A stretch of DNA of 64,000 nt from RGIG3701 sp964438515. Its GTDB lineage: Bacteria; Planctomycetota; Planctomycetia; Pirellulales; Thermoguttaceae. Position numbers and translations under genes: made by a program. The notes beneath the pieces are model-generated. The model saw only the letters and a list, made by a program, of their open reading frames with translations, was not told the DNA's origin and did no database searches. Numbering within the stretch: the first letter of the stretch is position 1; each line of letters starts with the position of its first letter. The DNA is taken from NCBI GenBank assembly GCA_964438515.1, contig CAYTLK010000008.1, positions 1 to 64,000 on the forward strand. Reading direction: 5' to 3'. Below are positions 15,884 to 24,207 of this stretch, one piece after another.

Positions 15884-16588
15884 TATACTCATTACACTTT
15901 AAAATCCGTTTTTTCTTCCAGAATATCGATTTTTTTCTTGAAAAACTTCCGCAATCGCTCAGTCGGATTCAAGTTCGGCGAGTAATGCGGCAAAATAGAA
16001 TTATGTTCGTTTTATAATGAAATTCGAACACATGACTTTTGATTAATTGTTGAATTACGTACGCATTTTGACATTTATCGTCTCAGGAAAATCGACGCAA
16101 GTCGTGTGAGTATCGATATTTATGAGTCCGTTGATGTGAATGTGCCAACGACCGCCATTCGATTTCAACGCGTGTTCTTTTCCGCGCCGAGTCCACTCCG
16201 CCGAAGAAAAACGTCTTTTTTGTTCGCATTTTCCGACCCTCTGACGCAATTTTTACTGCTCGAAATTCAAAAACGCTTCACGACACGCGCGTAAAAACGC
16301 ACGAGCAGTGACTTCGTTCCTCCGTTTTTCCAAGCCGGGGACCAGTATCAACACTTCTGCGACGTCGCCGACCGCCCACCCGCTTCCGAGCAGCACGACC
16401 GCCTTGATTCTGTCCGCATCCGTCTTTTTTTGCGCGTCGATGCTCAAGCTTCAAATTTTCGAGAATTTCTGGTGTCAGTTGATAATTTTCCATTCCCAAC
16501 CCTTGACATTTTTTGAACAAAACCTTATAATTCATTTATCGTACAACTTTATTGCGATTTTGCGAAACTTTCAAATGGAATGAGTATA
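15884..16588 (-). mobile_element. decayed IS630-family insertion sequence
   Basis: Both ends carry a terminal inverted repeat beginning TATACTCATT (15884 rightwards, 16588 leftwards). The 705-bp interior encodes broken pieces of an IS630 transposase on the minus strand. It is shorter than a full IS630 element (about 1.1 kb), so an internal piece is lost. Confidence 0.8.
15899..16497 (-). pseudogene. IS630-family transposase, frameshifted and internally deleted
   Basis: Fragments in different minus-strand frames line up with the family. Near 16497 MENYQLTPEILENLKLEHRR marks the N-terminus. DADRIKAVVLLGSGWAVGD (about 16420) is the helix-turn-helix region in another frame. RWHIHINGLINIDTHTT (about 16130) is from the catalytic core. 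LPHYSPNLNPTERLRKFFKK (about 15960) is the hallmark C-terminal DDE motif region. At least one frameshift separates the N-terminal pieces, and the part with the first catalytic Asp is not recognisable. No active transposase can be made from this copy. Confidence 0.8.
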
Positions 16589-16710
16589 CATACGTTATAA
16601 ACCCAGAGATGTGGGTAACGAAGGTGCCGGAAGCGGGTAGACGGATGAACCAAATTTTATTTCAATTTAAAAAATCATCAAGCAGAGTATTAAAATGAGG
16701 AGACTGAATC

Positions 16711-17312
16711 ATGTCAAAAGTGTTTTTGGGGGGTCGATGCCAGTTCATTTTGATTGGGATTGAAATTTTAATTGGAATTTTTCTGTTAGTTGTCTTTGTT
16801 TGGCAATATGAAAAGAATCAGTATTTGGCGGAAGAACTGTCGATAAAGTTGGCGTATGTTCAACATTTGGAAACGTTGGCCGAATCAAAAGTTGATGAAC
16901 TTCCGTCTCCTCTCCAAACCGACTGGTACGGTCAAAATGGCTATTTAAATGTGAGTCTACTGAGTCTGCTGACAAATCCAAGAGTACGATGGCCAAAAAA
17001 TAGGTGTCGACGCCTACTACCTGACAGATGGTTACGAGGATAGTATGCCTTGGTGAACGGTTGGTTCCCGGTCAGTATATCTCCTTGAGTGTCCCTCGAT
17101 ATGTGGATTTGACCCCTTGGCACGGAAAGTACATTCGTGTTCGCGGGACTTTCCGTGGCGGGGATAGTCTTCACATCTGCAGGCTGACATATGAATCTAT
17201 GGAACCGTCCAAGGTCAAAAATCCAGAAGAAATTCTGGAATCCATGCGTAGCCGACAGGATAGAAATCGGCGAGGCACACCGCCGAAAGGATTCCCCCTT
17301 CCAGAACGTTAA
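16711..17312 (+). pseudogene. single-pass membrane protein gene broken by two frameshifts
   Basis: The N-terminal part (frame of 16711) has a membrane helix (about residues 12-31, FILIGIEILIGIFLLVVFVW) and a short coiled region. Reading then appears to move to a second frame near 16985 (YDGQKIGVDAYYLTDGYEDS) and a third near 17045 (LVPGQYISLSVPRYVDLTPW, HGKYIRVRGTFRGGD). The last part looks like a small beta-barrel/OB-like domain. The product would be about 200 residues. Each join needs a one-base change, so either the gene is decaying or the assembly has indel errors. I do not recognise the family. Confidence 0.6.
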
Positions 17313-17410
17313 ACGGGTCGGACATTTTAAAGGGACTTCGAGAAATAGGTAAATGTAATGATTTTTGTTTACAATTCAAGCGTGGGCGTTTCGCCTGCGG
17401 TCCCCCTCCC

Positions 17411-17438
17411 TTGTTTTTCTTTTCCGATCTGATATAAT
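17411..17438 (+). promoter_or_regulatory. promoter of the trigger factor gene
   Basis: TTGTTT at 17411-17416, 16-base spacer, TATAAT at 17433-17438, about 40 bases before the start codon. Confidence 0.6.
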
Positions 17439-17478
17439 AAAAAATATTTCACTTTATTCAAATCTCAAAGGAGCCAAA

Positions 17479-18423
17479 ATGTCCATTCCATCCGTCGAAG
17501 AGCTGAAAAACATCGTTCTCGAAAAACTTACTACCGTTCCGGAAGAACGCGATGTGAACGCCGCCATCGAACAGCTGGCCGCCTCCCATCCGCAGCTCAA
17601 ACCGGTCTTGCTCATTCGTCCAACTCGCAGCGGTGACGTCGTGATTATCGACTTCGTCGGCTCCGTCGACGGCGTTGAGTTTCCCGGCGGGTCCGCAAAC
17701 GACTACCCGCTCGAACTGGGTTCCAACTCGTTTATTCCCGGTTTCGAGGAACAACTCGTGAATCGGAATGTCGGCGAAGTCGTGAATGTCCGCGTTCCTT
17801 TCCCGGAAGACTATCAGGAAAAAACCCTGGCGGGCAAAAAAGCGGTTTTTCGCTGCACGATCAAAGAAATGAAGCAGAAAAAAGCTGCGGTCATCGATGA
17901 TGAGTTTGCAAAAAATTTCGGTCTCGAATCGCTGCAGGAAATGCGCGATGCAATTGTGGAAAGCCTTCAGGAAAACATCGAAGAGGCCGCAAACGACAAA
18001 ATGCGTCACGATGTGATGGAACTTCTGGCAGATCGTTTCCCGGCTGAACCTCCTGCGGAAATCGTCGAGAAAGAAATGGAAATTCTTCTCAAACACGATT
18101 CCGACCTGAAAGAGGACGAAGCGCGCAAACTCGCGACGCGCCACGCCCTGCAGGGAATGATTCTGATGGATCTTGCAAAAGAAAATAACATCACGGTTTC
18201 CGACGAAGAGGTGATGAACGCGCTCAAAGCGGAGCTGCAAAAATACGGTGCGCAAGCTCCGCAAATCTTTGAATTCTATCGCAAGAATCCCCAGATGCTC
18301 GGAATGTTCCGTGCGGGTGAGATGGAGAAGAAAGCGCTTCAGTGGATCGTCGAACAGTGTACCGTGAACGAAAAAACGGTTTCCGGCGAAGAATTTGAAA
18401 AAGCGATGTCGATTGGCGAATGA
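17479..18423 (+). CDS. tig: trigger factor lacking the ribosome-binding domain
   Basis: A 314-residue peptidyl-prolyl isomerase and chaperone. An FKBP-type domain (about residues 50-135) has GDVVIIDFVGSVDG, LGSNSFIPGFEEQL and FPEDYQEKTLAGKKAVF, all typical of trigger factor. The helical C-terminal chaperone arms follow (about 145-310: IDDEFAKNFGLESL, MRHDVMELLADRFP, GMILMDLAKENNI). Classical trigger factor (about 430 residues) begins with a domain of about 110 residues that docks on the ribosome through a GFRxGK-type loop. Here only about 45 unrelated-looking residues precede the isomerase domain. The start at 17479 follows AAAGGAG; an in-frame extension to 17365 does not restore the missing domain. 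It is monocistronic, flanked by a promoter and a strong terminator. Confidence 0.8.
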   Translation: MSIPSVEELKNIVLEKLTTVPEERDVNAAIEQLAASHPQLKPVLLIRPTRSGDVVIIDFVGSVDGVEFPGGSANDYPLELGSNSFIPGFEEQLVNRNVGEVVNVRVPFPEDYQEKTLAGKKAVFRCTIKEMKQKKAAVIDDEFAKNFGLESLQEMRDAIVESLQENIEEAANDKMRHDVMELLADRFPAEPPAEIVEKEMEILLKHDSDLKEDEARKLATRHALQGMILMDLAKENNITVSDEEVMNALKAELQKYGAQAPQIFEFYRKNPQMLGMFRAGEMEKKALQWIVEQCTVNEKTVSGEEFEKAMSIGE

Positions 18424-18442
18424 TTTTCGCCAGTAAAATTTA

Positions 18443-18492
18443 GACGCTCAAAAGAAGAAACCGCCAAGTTTCCGCTTTTGAGCGTCTTTTTT
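18443..18492 (+). terminator. Rho-independent terminator after tig
   Basis: GACGCTCAAAAG (18443-18454) pairs with CTTTTGAGCGTC (18475-18486), a perfect 12-bp stem, followed by six T. Confidence 0.9.
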
Positions 18493-18574
18493 GTACGCTT
18501 CTGTTATTCGCTCCCGGTCGTGCCGGGTCAAAAACTCTTGATATTGTGTTTTTAGGATTTCCTTTTGAGTTTTT

Positions 18575-20725
18575 TTAGAATTTCAGGCTGAAATTCACTT
18601 CTTTCGTTTCGTCCGACGTCAGTTTCACAACCAGCACCCGTCCGCCCGCCTCTGTTCGGCTCTCAACTCCCACCTGCGGACAGCTCACGCTCACGTTTTT
18701 CACACTCATTCCTTCCGGAATCGCAAATCGGAACGTCGTCGGGAAACCGCCGATGAGTTCGACACAGCCTTGAAGCATCGGCGCTTTCCACTGCATCGAT
18801 TTCACATCAACCGCCCCTTGCGTAATGTGCCGATCACTCGACAGAAACTGCGGATTCGGCTGCACCTTCCGCAGCGCAAACAGACGCACCGCATGCGGAG
18901 GAATCTTGCACGAATATCCGCCGTCCACAACACCAATGTACTGATTCGTCCAGAATTCATACATCATGTAATCTTCCGCAGGGTCCAATCCGATTTCTGT
19001 AAAATCGAACCCGACTTCCGCTTCCTCGTCTTCCCAGTTGAACAACGCTACAACGTCGTAATTTTCCCAGTTTCGCTGAACTTTCAGGTCCCAAACGGGA
19101 AGCAGGTGGAAGAATGGATACATATTTATCGGATGAATGTCCTCAACGGGCGGGAGGGCCTGCTGCAAAAGACGCATTCGTTCCATCGGAAGCTGCGCGA
19201 GTTTGTCGCCGGAAAACATCATTTGTCCCGGAAGACTCACAACCACGGTCGAAAGACGCGCCTCTTCCATCGTCAGCGCCTCGTTCACCAAAAGCGTGTC
19301 GGGGTCGGCATAAAACACGATATTATGTGCGAAAATCTGATTGAGCGTTCGTCCCGCCTGATTCTGGAGGTTCGCCCAACCCACAGGCTGATTCGGATGC
19401 ACAATGTCGGCACCGATTCGTCCACAATCTGCGTACATCGGTTCCGGACCGCAAAAATGTCCCTGACACGCATTAAAAACGCGGTCTTCACCAATACCGT
19501 CACGGAACGCTTTGACGCAGCGTTCAAACGGATTCGGACAGTTGGGATCCTTCATTGCGGCTTTCACTTCCGGTCTTTCGAAGAAATGGGCGCAGTAACC
19601 CGCACCAGACCCCGACATTCCATCGATTTTGAAATACTCGTATCCCCATTCGTGCGACGCGATATCGTGAATCTTGCGCAGATGTTCAATCACCTCGTCG
19701 TTGGACGGGTCAATCGTGTATTTACCGTTCCACGTCCGCATCGGCTTTCCGCTGGCGTCGTGCAGGAACCAATCCTTATGCTGTTCGTAAAACGCATCGT
19801 TTCCCGTGCCGAAAGGAGCCGTCCAGAGTCCCGGTCGGAAACCGAGCGCCCGAATGTCGTCGGCGAGCTTCTTCATTCCTTCAGGAAACTGATTTTCATT
19901 CACTTCCAGATTCAAATTGTAAAAATTCGAGACGGGAAGCTGGTCGGAATTTCCCTGCCACGATTCGATGTGCCAAAACTCCATCCCAAAGGGCTGAAGA
20001 TACTTTTTCCCGATTCGAGCTTCCGCCAAATTGTCCTCGGCAGTCGCTTTGTCGAAATACAGGTTCCACGACATCCAGCCGGTCGGCGCTTTGGGGGCGC
20101 GCAGACGATTGATCGGACTGTAATACGGAATGTATCGCGTCTTATAATAGTCTTTTTCCACATTGAAAACGAAAACCGCCTCAGCCGTTTCCTCAATGCG
20201 CCCCGACATTTTGACGTTATATTCTCCCTTCGGCTCACAGGACGAAATCTCAAGATTCGCGCTGCGGAACTGAATCGCCAAATCTTCTTCCGGCGCAAAA
20301 AGCGTGTCGTTCAATCGAGAATCGCCGCGTCCGGCTGCGAGAAACAACACGCGTTCCGACGTGGAAGCCTGCGTTTTACAGGGGAAACTGTAATCGCGAA
20401 ACTTCAGCGTTCCGTCAAATTTCAGCACACCCGAATAAAACTGACGCGTGCGATGCGACACAAGCATTTCAAGCCGATTCCCGTTTTGCTGGAACGTGAT
20501 GTATCCTTGAATATCGTTGTTTTTATCTAACAATCCAAGACGCTGCGGCACAGCATCGCGCGGTCTCACGATTTTCCACGTCTCGTCACCCCGTTCAAAG
20601 GTCAAAGTCCCTTCAATCGTCACATTTTGTTCCGGGTTTTGCAGCGAAAGAGCTGCTGTTTCCTCGTTAAACGTAATGTTCCAAGGCCCAAGAATGAGGG
20701 CGAACAGCATTCCAAGCGGAATCAT
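18575..20725 (-). CDS. alpha-galactosidase-like glycosidase (GH27/GH36 clan)
   Basis: A 716-residue protein with an N-terminal beta-sandwich (about 1-210), a TIM barrel (about 220-560) and a C-terminal beta domain. The barrel starts with APTGWMSWNLY, as in melibiases, and has GLWTAPF, the nucleophile Asp region YEYFKIDGM and a later RIGADIVHPNQPVGW segment that should hold the acid/base Asp. The expected activity is release of terminal alpha-galactose, for example from galactosylated pectin or raffinose-type sugars; alpha-N-acetylgalactosamine or beta-arabinopyranose activity is also known in the clan. The short hydrophobic start (MIPLGMLFALILG) may be an export signal but is weak. AAGGAG precedes the ATG. 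It is followed by accC on the same strand only in the sense of direction; it lies downstream of accC by 97 bases and may share its transcript. Confidence 0.8.
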   Translation of the reverse strand: MIPLGMLFALILGPWNITFNEETAALSLQNPEQNVTIEGTLTFERGDETWKIVRPRDAVPQRLGLLDKNNDIQGYITFQQNGNRLEMLVSHRTRQFYSGVLKFDGTLKFRDYSFPCKTQASTSERVLFLAAGRGDSRLNDTLFAPEEDLAIQFRSANLEISSCEPKGEYNVKMSGRIEETAEAVFVFNVEKDYYKTRYIPYYSPINRLRAPKAPTGWMSWNLYFDKATAEDNLAEARIGKKYLQPFGMEFWHIESWQGNSDQLPVSNFYNLNLEVNENQFPEGMKKLADDIRALGFRPGLWTAPFGTGNDAFYEQHKDWFLHDASGKPMRTWNGKYTIDPSNDEVIEHLRKIHDIASHEWGYEYFKIDGMSGSGAGYCAHFFERPEVKAAMKDPNCPNPFERCVKAFRDGIGEDRVFNACQGHFCGPEPMYADCGRIGADIVHPNQPVGWANLQNQAGRTLNQIFAHNIVFYADPDTLLVNEALTMEEARLSTVVVSLPGQMMFSGDKLAQLPMERMRLLQQALPPVEDIHPINMYPFFHLLPVWDLKVQRNWENYDVVALFNWEDEEAEVGFDFTEIGLDPAEDYMMYEFWTNQYIGVVDGGYSCKIPPHAVRLFALRKVQPNPQFLSSDRHITQGAVDVKSMQWKAPMLQGCVELIGGFPTTFRFAIPEGMSVKNVSVSCPQVGVESRTEAGGRVLVVKLTSDETKEVNFSLKF

Positions 20726-20822
20726 GATTTACTCCTTTGTGCAATAAACGCACTTATTAAATGGCGGGGTGATTTTATCTTTCAAATCGACGGCAATACT
20801 AGATAACTGTACGACTTTTCGA

Positions 20823-22163
20823 TTATTTCCATTCTTTTTCAATAAAACTTGTGTACCCTTGCGCATTGATGAAAACCGGATGACGCAGAATCTCTAACTG
20901 ACGTGAAACCGACGTTTTGATTCCTTCGACACGGAATTCAGAGAGTGCTCGAATCATTCGGTGCCGCGCTTCCTCACGGTCGCGTCCCCAGCAAATGAGT
21001 TTTCCAATCATCGAGTCGTAATACGGCGAAACGGTGTAACCCGCATGAACGTGCGAGTCGAAACGGACTCCGTAACCTCCCGGCACAAAAAGGCTTGTGA
21101 TTTTTCCAGGACACGGTGCGAAATTGAAACTCGGATCCTCCGCATTAATACGACACTCAATCGCGTGACCGTTCGCGTGAATGTCGGACTGCGTGAACGG
21201 CAAACGCTCGTTCGATGCAACATACATCTGCGCCCGAATCAAATCAATGCCCGTCAGCATCTCGGAAACCGGATGTTCGACCTGAATACGTGCGTTCAAC
21301 TCGATAAAATAAAAGTTTTCATCGTGATCGACGACGAATTCGATCGTTCCTGCATTCGTGTAACCGACGGAACTCACGAGCTTTACCGCAGCTTCACACA
21401 TTTTTTTACGCGTCGCGCTGGTGATGTGCGGCGACGGCGTTTCTTCAATGAGTTTCTGATGACGGCGCTGCATCGTACAGTCGCGTTCAAACAAATGACA
21501 CACATTTCCGAAATTGTCCGCAATGAGCTGCACCTCGACGTGACGGGGATTTTCGATGTACTTTTCGATGTAACAATCGCCGTTTCCGAAAGCGGCTTTC
21601 GCTTCCTGCTGCGCTTCGACGAACGCCACACGCAGCTCGTCGTCGCTGTAAGCCAGACGCATTCCGCGTCCTCCGCCTCCCGCCGTTGCTTTGACGAGGA
21701 CCGGATATTGAAATTCGTGCGCTATTTTAATTGCGTCTTCGACTTTTTCAATGATTCCGTCACTTCCCGGAACTGTGGGGATTCCCGCCTTTTTTGCGAG
21801 ACCGCGAGCGGTATTTTTGTCGCCGAGAAGCGCCATTGCTTCGTGAGACGGACCGATAAATTCGAACCCGCAGGCGCGGCACACTTCCGCAAAATGCGCG
21901 TTTTCGGAAAGGAGGCCGTAACCGGGATGAATCGCTTCCGCACCGCTTACTTCGGCGGCGCTGATGAGTCGATCAATTTTGAGGTAGCTGTCCCCGACAC
22001 GCGGAGAACCGATGCAGATTTTTTGGTCTGCGAGTTCAAGGTACTGCGCACCGCGGTCCGCCTCGCTGAAAACGGCGACGGATTCGATTCCCATCTCGCG
22101 GCACGCACGGAAGATGCGCAATGCAATTTCACCTCGGTTTGCAACTAAAATTCGTTGAAACAT
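20823..22163 (-). CDS. accC: acetyl-CoA carboxylase, biotin carboxylase subunit
   Basis: A 446-residue cytoplasmic enzyme that carboxylates biotin on AccB with ATP and bicarbonate, the first step of malonyl-CoA synthesis. It is complete and of normal length. Visible marks are the N-terminal domain start (FQRILVANRGEIALRIFRA), IHPGYGLLSENA, the ATP-grasp glycine loop AGGGGRGMRLA (about 165), the catalytic EHPVSEMLTGIDL segment (about 290) and the C-terminal INAEDP. It starts 30 bases after accB, so the two are translated from one message in a fixed ratio. The genes for the carboxyltransferase subunits are not in the window. Confidence 0.97.
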   Translation of the reverse strand: MFQRILVANRGEIALRIFRACREMGIESVAVFSEADRGAQYLELADQKICIGSPRVGDSYLKIDRLISAAEVSGAEAIHPGYGLLSENAHFAEVCRACGFEFIGPSHEAMALLGDKNTARGLAKKAGIPTVPGSDGIIEKVEDAIKIAHEFQYPVLVKATAGGGGRGMRLAYSDDELRVAFVEAQQEAKAAFGNGDCYIEKYIENPRHVEVQLIADNFGNVCHLFERDCTMQRRHQKLIEETPSPHITSATRKKMCEAAVKLVSSVGYTNAGTIEFVVDHDENFYFIELNARIQVEHPVSEMLTGIDLIRAQMYVASNERLPFTQSDIHANGHAIECRINAEDPSFNFAPCPGKITSLFVPGGYGVRFDSHVHAGYTVSPYYDSMIGKLICWGRDREEARHRMIRALSEFRVEGIKTSVSRQLEILRHPVFINAQGYTSFIEKEWK

Positions 22164-22193
22164 ATTTCAAAAATCCTTAAAATCAGGAGAAAA

Positions 22194-22697
22194 TCAACCA
22201 CGAACGTCAATTTTAAAGAGCGGCTGACCGAATTCGACCGAATCGCCGTCTTTCGCAAGAATCGCCACAACTTTTCCAGCGATTTCAGCCGGAAGCTGGT
22301 TCATCACTTTCATTGCTTCAATGATGCAGATGGTTTTTCCCTCACTGATGACGTCTCCAACGTTTACAAAAGCGGCAGAGGTCGGATTGGGCTTCGAATA
22401 ATACGTTCCCACGATGGGACTTTTGATGATTTTGATGTTTTCGTTCTCGACTGGTTTTGCTACCGGTGCGGGTGCGGCCGGCGCAGAAACGACGGGAGCT
22501 GCGGCGGGAAGAACCTCCGCATTCTGTGAGACGCAAACGGTTTTGCCGCCGCGCGTCAGACGAATGTGCATTTCCCCATCCTGCAATTCCAGCTCATGAA
22601 GCTCGAAATCTTTCATAATCTGCGCAAAACGACGCACTTTCTGCACGTCAAAAACATCGCCATTCGCCGTTTCTTTCGGCTGTTGAGTCGGTTTCAT
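22194..22697 (-). CDS. accB: acetyl-CoA carboxylase biotin carboxyl carrier protein
   Basis: A 167-residue carrier of the biotin arm in fatty-acid synthesis. A helical N-terminal part (about 15-55) is followed by an Ala/Pro-rich hinge (about 70-90) and the biotinyl domain (about 90-167) with the EAMKVMN motif; Lys130 is the biotinylation site. SPIVGTYYSKPNP, the thumb-containing segment, is characteristic of acetyl-CoA carboxylase carriers rather than other biotin proteins. AAGGAAT precedes the ATG. It follows the peptidase gene after 133 AT-rich bases, with no efp between them as is common elsewhere. Confidence 0.96.
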   Translation of the reverse strand: MKPTQQPKETANGDVFDVQKVRRFAQIMKDFELHELELQDGEMHIRLTRGGKTVCVSQNAEVLPAAAPVVSAPAAPAPVAKPVENENIKIIKSPIVGTYYSKPNPTSAAFVNVGDVISEGKTICIIEAMKVMNQLPAEIAGKVVAILAKDGDSVEFGQPLFKIDVRG

Positions 22698-22830
22698 ATT
22701 ATTCCTTTATTGAATATTTTACGAATATCAATTATTAAAATTTTTACGTTATTTCACGCTCTTTATTACGCTATTTTGTGTATTTTACGTTATTTATACA
22801 TCTTACATTGTTTACGTATTTTACGATCGT

Positions 22831-23925
22831 TCAGCAAACCGTCATCTGCTCGAAATCTTTTTCCACATCCGTAATCACCTCGCAACCGGTACGCGTAACG
22901 AGTACGTCGTCCTCAATTCGCACACCGCCCCAATTTTTGACGTAAATTCCCGGCTCGACCGTAATAATCATTCCCGGTTTCAGCTTGGTCGCACAACGAG
23001 GGCTGAAATACGGACCTTCATGAATATTGAGGCCGATTCCGTGACCCAAACCGTGGTCGAAACACTTTCCGTAACCGCACTGGTCGATGTACGAACGCGC
23101 GGCCGCATCCACCTCGCTGCAGAGGATTCCGGGACGAATCGTCTCAATCGCCTTCTGCTGTGCGTCCTGAACGATTTTGTACACTTTTCGGAATTCGTCG
23201 GAAACTTTTCCGGTTACGAGAACGCGTGTGAGGTCGCTCGCGTAACCTCGATATTTTGCGCCCCAATCGATGAGGAGGGTGGAAGCCTCGGCGATTTTTC
23301 GTTCACCCGGCACGCAGTGGCACAAAGCCGCGCGGTCTCCGACGGCTACAATGGAGGGGAAACTCGCGTCTTTCGCCCCCAAACGGCGCATGGAAAACTC
23401 CAGTTCGTCTGCAACCTGTTTTTCGGTCATTTCCGGCGTCAGCATGGCGCGAAGTGCGTGAAAAGCGTTGCGGGCGATGCGTGCGGATTCGCGAATCAGG
23501 GCGATTTCTGTACGATCTTTCACCTGACGCAGACTTTCCACAAGACCGTCGACCGAAACCGTGCGTTCCGTGACGGTTGCACGCACAATTTCCGAGACCG
23601 AAAGAGTAATGGAATTGCTTTCGACTCCCAGACGTGCGGAACTTGAGACTTTTTCCAATTCATTTTTTGCGAGCTGAAAAAGACCGATGGAACCCGAACG
23701 AATTGCATAATTCAGGCCCGGACACTCCTGCTCGATTTGAATTGTGTAACGGAAGTCACTCAGAAGACATTCGCCCTTTTCGTGCAAAATGAGGTAGCTG
23801 TCGTCGCCGCTGAAGCCGGTGAGCCACGTGACGTTTGTGAAATTTGTCACAAGAATCGCGTCAATTTGGGATTTCTTCAGAAGTTTTCGGAGTTTTTCAC
23901 GCCGAGCCGCATAAATATCATTCAT
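22831..23925 (-). CDS. M24B Xaa-Pro aminopeptidase / dipeptidase
   Basis: A 364-residue cytoplasmic metallopeptidase predicted to remove the residue before proline from peptides. The N-terminal creatinase-like domain (about 1-125, including TNFTNVTWLTGFSG) precedes the pita-bread domain. All five metal ligands can be placed: Asp in LLIDWGAKY, Asp in YASDLTRV, His in GHGIGLNIHE, Glu in ITVEPGIY and Glu in RIEDDVLVT. The start at 23925 is selected because GAGG stands six bases upstream; the open frame extends 23 codons further without similarity. It heads the accB-accC block, an arrangement seen in many bacteria. Confidence 0.9.
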   Translation of the reverse strand: MNDIYAARREKLRKLLKKSQIDAILVTNFTNVTWLTGFSGDDSYLILHEKGECLLSDFRYTIQIEQECPGLNYAIRSGSIGLFQLAKNELEKVSSSARLGVESNSITLSVSEIVRATVTERTVSVDGLVESLRQVKDRTEIALIRESARIARNAFHALRAMLTPEMTEKQVADELEFSMRRLGAKDASFPSIVAVGDRAALCHCVPGERKIAEASTLLIDWGAKYRGYASDLTRVLVTGKVSDEFRKVYKIVQDAQQKAIETIRPGILCSEVDAAARSYIDQCGYGKCFDHGLGHGIGLNIHEGPYFSPRCATKLKPGMIITVEPGIYVKNWGGVRIEDDVLVTRTGCEVITDVEKDFEQMTVC

Positions 23926-23966
23926 TCTTTGCCTCATGAGCCTGTATACGAAAAAAGTGCAATATT

Positions 23967-24086
23967 CGATACTGATTCTACTTCCGAATTTCACTTTGGA
24001 CGGTCGTAACAGCCGCGTTTCGCAATTACGAAGCGGCTGTACAACGACTGTACGAAGCGGAAATTCACAATACGTCTAGTATATCG
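23967..24086. repeat. TIR-like element with internal hairpin
   Basis: CGATACTGATTCTACTTCCG at the left and CGATATACTAGACGTATTGT (minus strand) at the right are loosely inverted, both running into GAATTT. The middle has AGCCGC (24011-24016) pairing with GCGGCT (24033-24038). It resembles the other TATAC-ended elements but less clearly. The rest of the 282-base gap before 24208 shows nothing. Confidence 0.35.
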
Positions 24087-24207
24087 TTCATTATACCGAA
24101 CTTTTCGCGAAAAGCAAGGGGGAAAGCGATATTTTGAAAGATTTTTTAAAATCTTTTCGCAACGCTGAAAACGTCACTCCGAAAACACAACGCTCAAAAA
24201 ACAAACA

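Noticed and set aside
15884..16588. Small genes inside the IS630 remnant
   Set aside because: The short frames are pieces of one transposase on the minus strand and of its opposite strand.
18770..20530. 586-codon open frame antisense to the alpha-galactosidase-like gene
   Set aside because: Composition is that of a reverse-strand shadow and the opposite strand has convincing GH27/GH36 motifs.
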